The notes under the pieces were generated by a model. The model was not told the origin of the DNA and did no database searches. It saw only the letters and a list, made by a program, of their open reading frames with translations. Shown here piece after piece: positions 6,321 to 9,831 of a stretch of 9,831 bases of DNA. The translations under genes were made by a program, and so were the position numbers. How positions within the stretch are numbered: position 1 is the first letter of the stretch; each line of letters opens with the position of its first letter. The stretch covers positions 19,302 to 29,132 of the forward strand of contig DKEX01000088.1 of NCBI GenBank assembly GCA_002452295.1, in the 5' to 3' direction. The DNA comes from Firmicutes bacterium UBA6811 (GTDB taxonomy: Bacteria > Bacillota > SHA-98 > UBA4971).

Positions 6321-7061
6321 GTGAGGCTGAAGGACAAGGTCGCTATCATCACGGGCTCGGGAAGGGGTCTCGGGAAGGAGGCGGCAGTTCTTTTCGCAAA
6401 GGAAGGCGCGGAAGTGGTGGTGTGCGACGTCAACGAGGAGTCGGCGAAGGCGACGGCGCGCGAGATCGAGGAGGCCGGCGGGGTCGCCATCACGGTCAAG
6501 GTCGACGTGACCTGTTCAGAGAGTGTGAAGTCCATGGTGGACGAGACCGTGAAAGCCTTCGGAAGGGTAGACGTGCTGGTCAACAACGCGGGCATCACGG
6601 CGGATGCGCTTCTCGTCAAGATGACAGACGAGCAGTGGGACAGGGTAATCAACGTGAACCTCAAGGGCGTATTCAACTGCACGCGGGCTGTCGCTCCCAT
6701 CATGATAGAGCAGGGATACGGCAAGATCGTCAACACTTCATCGGTGGTCGGGGTCTACGGGAACATCGGCCAGACAAACTACATAGCATCCAAAGCAGCG
6801 ATAATTGGAATGACCAGAGGCTGGGCAAAAGAGCTCGGGCGCAAGGGCATAAACGTGAACGCCGTTGCCCCGGGCTTTACCATGACGGACATGATGGCAA
6901 CGGTACCCGAGAAGATCCTCACCGCTATCAGGGAGAAGACGCCCCTCGGTAGGCTGGGGGAGCCGAAGGATATCGGATATGCGTACCTCTATCTTGCGTC
7001 CGACGAGGCCAGTTTCGTAAACGGGGCTATCCTTCAGGTCGACGGGGGCCTCGTGCTGTAG
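6321..7061 (+). CDS. 3-oxoacyl-ACP/acetoacetyl-CoA reductase, FabG-type SDR
   Basis: A 246-residue short-chain dehydrogenase, the usual FabG/PhaB length. It should reduce 3-oxoacyl thioesters to 3-hydroxyacyl thioesters with NAD(P)H in the cytoplasm. The cofactor-binding TGSGRGLG lies at 11-18, NNAG at 88-91, the catalytic tetrad is Asn113, Ser141, Tyr154 and Lys158 (YIASK), PGFTMTDM follows near 190, and the end GAILQVDGGLVL is typical of the family. All key residues are present. GTG 6321 is chosen because AGGGGGAGG ends 9 nt upstream and the protein then opens with MRLKDKVAIITG, as its relatives do. Asp36 at the end of strand 2 could suggest NADH preference, which is only a hint. Its company, a CoA-transferase and KAS III, favours an acyl-CoA substrate over a housekeeping fatty-acid role. 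It is first in the operon behind the predicted SARP-type promoter. Confidence 0.92.
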   Translation: MRLKDKVAIITGSGRGLGKEAAVLFAKEGAEVVVCDVNEESAKATAREIEEAGGVAITVKVDVTCSESVKSMVDETVKAFGRVDVLVNNAGITADALLVKMTDEQWDRVINVNLKGVFNCTRAVAPIMIEQGYGKIVNTSSVVGVYGNIGQTNYIASKAAIIGMTRGWAKELGRKGINVNAVAPGFTMTDMMATVPEKILTAIREKTPLGRLGEPKDIGYAYLYLASDEASFVNGAILQVDGGLVL

Positions 7062-7118
7062 AGCGACAGGGACACGAAAGACCTGCACCGTCCCAGACGA
7101 GCCCATGCCAGCGTATGC

Positions 7119-7134
7119 AGGAGGGATTGCGTTG
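7119..7134 (+). promoter_or_regulatory. Ribosome binding site selecting a TTG start
   Basis: AGGAGGG (7119-7125) lies 6 nt before TTG 7132. The in-frame ATG at 7105 has no such site, and its nine extra residues (MPAYAGGIA) do not look like the family's N-terminus, whereas NPRELYREKLIS does. I therefore start the CoA-transferase at the TTG. Confidence 0.75.
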
Positions 7135-8424
7135 AACCCAAGGGAGCTTTACCGCGAGAAACTCATCAGCATTGAAGAGGCAGTCGCGAAAGTCAAGTCG
7201 GGTCAATCGATCGTGGTGGCCATGTGCGCAGCCGAGCCTCCGGGCCTTCTCGAGGCCATCTCGTCGCGCAAGGATGAGCTTGAAAACGTGACGATCATGT
7301 CGTGCCTCCTCATGAGGGACTACGACTTCCTGAAACCCGAGATGAAGGGCCACTTCCTCAACGAGGCCTGGTATTACGGGCCACACTCCTACAGGGCGCA
7401 TCCCGGCGGAACGGTGACGTTCATGCCGAACCACCTGCACGAGTGTGCTCTCAAAAAGCGGGAGATAGACCCTCCCGATATCTACTGGGGGACGGCCACG
7501 CCCATGGACAAGAACGGCTACATGTCCCTCTCCCTGAGCCTTACCTACGAGAAGCCTCTCATCAATGTCGCGAAGACGGTCGTGCTCGAGATCAACGAGA
7601 ACCTCCCGCGCACCCTTGGCGATACACAGATGCACATCTCCCAGGTTGACTGCGTGGTCGAGAACACGGTGCCCCTGGTCGAGGTCGAGCCGATCGTCCC
7701 CACGGAGGTTGAGATGGAGATCGGGCGAAACGTTGCGAGCCTGATCGAGGATGGGAGCACCATCCAGCTTGGCATAGGGGGAATTCCCAATGCCATCGCG
7801 AAGTGCCTTGAGGATAAGCATGACCTCGGGGTGCATACGGAGATGCTCACCGACGGCATGGTGGACCTCTTCAACGCCGGCGTGATAACGGGGCTCAAGA
7901 AAACTCTCTGGCCGGAGAAGATGGTGGGCTGCTTCGCCATGGGGACGAAGAAGCTCTACGACTTCATCGACGACAACCTTGGCGTGGAGCTCCATGGGGG
8001 TTACGTCACGAACGACCCCTACGTGATCGCCAAGAACCACAAGATGGTCAGCATCAATACGACGATGCAGGTGGACCTTACGGGGCAGGCCAACTCCGAA
8101 ACCATCGGCACAAAACAGTACAGCGGCACTGGCGGGGCCATGAATACCTGCATAGGGGCACAGATCTCGCCTGGAGGGAGGTCCATTCTTGCGTTGCGGT
8201 CAACGGCAAAGCACGGCACCATCTCCACGATCGTGCCGTGCTTCAAGGAGGGCCAGGCCGTTACCATCCACCGCGCTGACGTGGACTATGTGGTCACCGA
8301 ATACGGGATCGCACGGCTCAAGGCCAGAAACATCAGGCAGAGAGTGGAGGCCCTTATAAGCATCGCCCACCCCGATTTCCGCGACTGGCTGAGGTCGGAG
8401 GCGAAGGCGCTGCAGTATATCTGA
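7132..8424 (+). CDS. Acetyl-CoA hydrolase/transferase family CoA-transferase (4-hydroxybutyrate/butyrate type)
   Basis: A 430-residue protein from TTG 7132, the normal length for 4-hydroxybutyrate or butyryl-CoA:acetate CoA-transferases. These move CoA between acetate and a short acyl chain through a glutamyl-CoA thioester. The glycine-rich GIGGIPNAIAK lies at 214-224, and the probable catalytic Glu237 sits in HTEMLTDG, matching Glu238 of the Clostridium aminobutyricum enzyme by motif. A CoA-contact loop, SGTGGAMNTCIGA, lies at about 331-343. The end, VTEYGIARLKARNIRQR and HPDFRDWL, is typical. Relatives usually carry GGQ followed by D/F in the loop; here it reads GGAMN, which may mark a different substrate. 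It follows the fabG-like gene by 70 nt and precedes KAS III by 66 nt, so it is probably in the same operon. The exact acyl substrate cannot be read from sequence. Confidence 0.9.
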   Translation: MNPRELYREKLISIEEAVAKVKSGQSIVVAMCAAEPPGLLEAISSRKDELENVTIMSCLLMRDYDFLKPEMKGHFLNEAWYYGPHSYRAHPGGTVTFMPNHLHECALKKREIDPPDIYWGTATPMDKNGYMSLSLSLTYEKPLINVAKTVVLEINENLPRTLGDTQMHISQVDCVVENTVPLVEVEPIVPTEVEMEIGRNVASLIEDGSTIQLGIGGIPNAIAKCLEDKHDLGVHTEMLTDGMVDLFNAGVITGLKKTLWPEKMVGCFAMGTKKLYDFIDDNLGVELHGGYVTNDPYVIAKNHKMVSINTTMQVDLTGQANSETIGTKQYSGTGGAMNTCIGAQISPGGRSILALRSTAKHGTISTIVPCFKEGQAVTIHRADVDYVVTEYGIARLKARNIRQRVEALISIAHPDFRDWLRSEAKALQYI

Positions 8425-8490
8425 CGCGAGCCCGGGCCGTGCGTCGCCGGAACCCGGCAAAGGGGCGGACGTCGTCTGGAGGTATGTATC

Positions 8491-9726
8491 ATGAAGAGGT
8501 ACGCCACTATCATCGGCACGGGGCAGTATCTCCCCGAGATCGAGGTCAGCAACGAAGCGATGGCGGAGCAGATCGAAAACGCCTCCCCGGGCCTGGGCCA
8601 AGTCATCGGCAAGTTCCAGAAAAGCACGTGCATAACCCGACGCTGGTACGCCCCGCGCGACTGGGCGACCTCGGACCTGGCGGTGCGTGCGGCGGAGGAG
8701 GCGCTGAAGGCTGCCGACATCGGGCCCGAGCAACTCGACATGATCCTCCTCGGCACTGACAGCCCCGACTACATCACGCCTGCCACGTCCGTTGTGGTCC
8801 AGCATAAGCTGGGGGCCGTGAACGCAGGCACGTTTGATATCGGCTGCGCGTGCGCGTCCTTCCCGACGGCCGTTGCCGCAGCGGCAGGGCTCCTCGAGGC
8901 CAACCCCTGGATGAACTACATCGTGGTAATAGGGGCCTACATGATGAGCAAACTTGCGGACCCCACCGACGTTACATCGTTCTTCTATGGAGACGGGGCC
9001 GGGGCGGCCGTGCTCGGCGTCGACTCGAAGCCCGGGTTCATAACCTCAGCCTATCTTGTTGCTGGCGGCTGCGGTCGCGGCAGTTGCGCTGGTGGGCGCC
9101 GTGGCGCTCGGGGCCCAGGCGCCGTCGTATACAAGGACGGTTCGTACATAGGCTGCGTTTCAAATGATCACGGCGACATTGTGATCGAGGTCGTCATCCA
9201 GTTTGGTGTGATCGTTGATGTCAACATGATCAGCCCTGATAAGCCTCAGACGTACAAGCACGAGGCCGCGAAGGCCCTGTTCCGTGAATATCCTCTTATG
9301 GTCATCAAGAACCAGAAGGCCGAGGTTGACGCGGTGAGCGGCGCCACCAGTTCGCGCACGAACTATACGAAGGCCACCCAGATGGCTCTCGATATCGCGA
9401 GCGGCGCATACAAGGGCAAGGTCTTCTACGGCCTGGCAAAGAACCCCGCCCAGGGGCACACCCTCGTTGCGGTGACCGTCGAAGGCAAGAAGGTGACGAA
9501 GGTCGAGTTCATCACCAACAAGGGCGACTGCGACACGCTCATGCCGGCCAAGGGCCCAGACTACAAGTCCAAGCCGGCGAAGGAGTTTCTCGACAAGTTC
9601 CCGGAGCTGGCCGTGAAGGCCCAGACGGACCTCAAAAAGATCGACGCCATAAGCGGCGCGACTCACAGCTACCACGAGTACCTCTATGCATACGAGAACG
9701 CTCTGAAGCAGGCAGGCCTGCTCTAA
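8491..9726 (+). CDS. Chimeric frame: N-terminal half of KAS III joined to a double FMN-binding domain protein
   Basis: The frame has a clear start (GGAGGT 7 nt before ATG 8491) and 411 residues. Residues 1 to about 187 are 3-oxoacyl-ACP synthase III: GTGQYLP, DIGCACASF with the probable catalytic Cys121, and FFYGDGAGAAVLG at 164-176. The family is normally about 330 residues; the later half with catalytic His and Asn is missing. Residue 47 is Cys where relatives have the Gly of TGIT. Residues about 193-210 (GCGRGSCAGGRRGARGPG) are a signal-peptide region read in the wrong frame. Residues 212-411 hold two FMN_bind domains, YKDGSYIG onward with SGATSS at 283-288 and a second SGATHS at 388-393. 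In that family the Thr of SGAT can carry FMN attached by ApbE outside the membrane. The fused product can neither condense acyl chains nor be exported as written, so it is probably a broken gene pair. Confidence 0.8.
   Translation: MKRYATIIGTGQYLPEIEVSNEAMAEQIENASPGLGQVIGKFQKSTCITRRWYAPRDWATSDLAVRAAEEALKAADIGPEQLDMILLGTDSPDYITPATSVVVQHKLGAVNAGTFDIGCACASFPTAVAAAAGLLEANPWMNYIVVIGAYMMSKLADPTDVTSFFYGDGAGAAVLGVDSKPGFITSAYLVAGGCGRGSCAGGRRGARGPGAVVYKDGSYIGCVSNDHGDIVIEVVIQFGVIVDVNMISPDKPQTYKHEAAKALFREYPLMVIKNQKAEVDAVSGATSSRTNYTKATQMALDIASGAYKGKVFYGLAKNPAQGHTLVAVTVEGKKVTKVEFITNKGDCDTLMPAKGPDYKSKPAKEFLDKFPELAVKAQTDLKKIDAISGATHSYHEYLYAYENALKQAGLL
9044..9130 (+). pseudogene. Out-of-frame signal peptide of the FMN-binding protein
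   Basis: Reading +1 relative to the chimeric frame, from 9050, gives PILLLAAAVAAVALVGAV and then ALGAQA-PSY, a good hydrophobic core with a small-residue cleavage site. An in-frame TAA at 9041-9043 lies just upstream, and the start codon and basic n-region are absent. After TAT 9128-9130 this frame runs into a stop at 9149, while the mature FMN domain continues in the main frame as VVYKDGSYIG. Removing two bases (the TA doubled in GTATAC near 9129-9131) would rejoin APSY directly to KDGSYIG. Confidence 0.7.
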
Positions 9727-9812
9727 GTGAGGGTTCGTTAATTCCTCCCAGTTTGCCAGCATCTGCTGGGTTGCCGGTGTTGCACTCGGGGACGGCGCCC
9801 CAAGCGGGGCGC
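9721..9812 (+). repeat. Stop-codon-associated repeat with GC hairpin, copy 2
   Basis: Block A, CTCTAAGTGAGGGTTC (9721-9736), again spans the TAA of the gene. Block B (9769-9798), GGTTGCCGGTGTTGCACTC then GGGGACGGCGC, leads into the hairpin GCGCCCC-AAGC-GGGGCGC (9795-9812). The hairpin arms differ from copy 1 on both sides but still pair over 7 bp. Between the blocks lies another small palindrome, CCAGCA-TC-TGCTGG (9756-9769). The window ends 19 nt later. Confidence 0.8.
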
Positions 9813-9831
9813 GCTTCGCCAAAATCCGGCC

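Noticed and set aside
6152..6952. Long plus-strand frame of 266 codons across the leader and the fabG-like gene
   Set aside because: It is arginine- and glycine-rich with no family features, and its ATG overlaps the predicted -10 box. The frame starting at GTG 6321 carries every SDR motif.
7027..8040. Minus-strand frame of 337 codons opposite the CoA-transferase gene
   Set aside because: Its His/Val/Arg/Asp-rich composition is typical of an antisense shadow, and the plus strand carries the full set of CoA-transferase motifs.

Overview
The window is GC-rich (by eye about 60% or slightly more). Arginine codon AGG is common, Shine-Dalgarno sequences are strong, and GTG and TTG starts occur. The gene families (a DUF342/FapA protein, a MalT-like ATPase with a SARP-type DNA-binding end, FabG, a 4-hydroxybutyrate-type CoA-transferase, KAS III, and a double FMN-binding domain protein) together suggest an anaerobic, perhaps thermophilic, member of the Bacillota (Clostridia or Limnochordia-like). 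This is an inference from family content; no rRNA or marker gene is present. There are no tRNAs, CRISPR arrays, complete insertion sequences or recognisable defence genes.

Layout. Positions 17-382 (minus strand) hold a small orphan gene. A divergent gap of about 350 nt follows. Two plus-strand genes 16 nt apart come next: a DUF342/FapA-family protein whose first 24 codons look like the start of an alpha/beta hydrolase (733-2682), and a 1073-residue regulator with a MalT-like ATPase domain, a long helical middle and a C-terminal winged helix plus BTAD (2699-5920). The 400-nt gap 5921-6320 is packed with signals: a repeat with a hairpin, an AT-rich hairpin, an inverted repeat, three 11-bp-phased TGTAAC heptamers exactly 8 bp before a TATGAT -10 box, and a structured leader. 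After it comes an acyl-CoA gene set: fabG-like reductase (6321-7061), CoA-transferase (7132-8424), and a gene that begins as KAS III but ends as a two-domain FMN-binding protein (8491-9726). A second copy of the repeat-with-hairpin closes the window.

How the genes may work together. The most informative reading is a regulator-target pair. The SARP-type regulator sits just upstream of a promoter whose repeat geometry is that described for SARP activators, so it probably activates the fabG/CoA-transferase/KAS III operon, which would serve short-chain acyl-CoA reduction, CoA exchange and condensation. The regulator is co-transcribed with the DUF342 protein, whose role is unknown.

Two reading frames here look like accidental or evolved 5'-3' gene chimeras: hydrolase start joined to DUF342, and KAS III half joined to the FMN-binding protein. 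In the second, the original signal peptide of the FMN protein is still visible but out of frame. These could be real deletions or assembly joins, and read-level evidence would decide.
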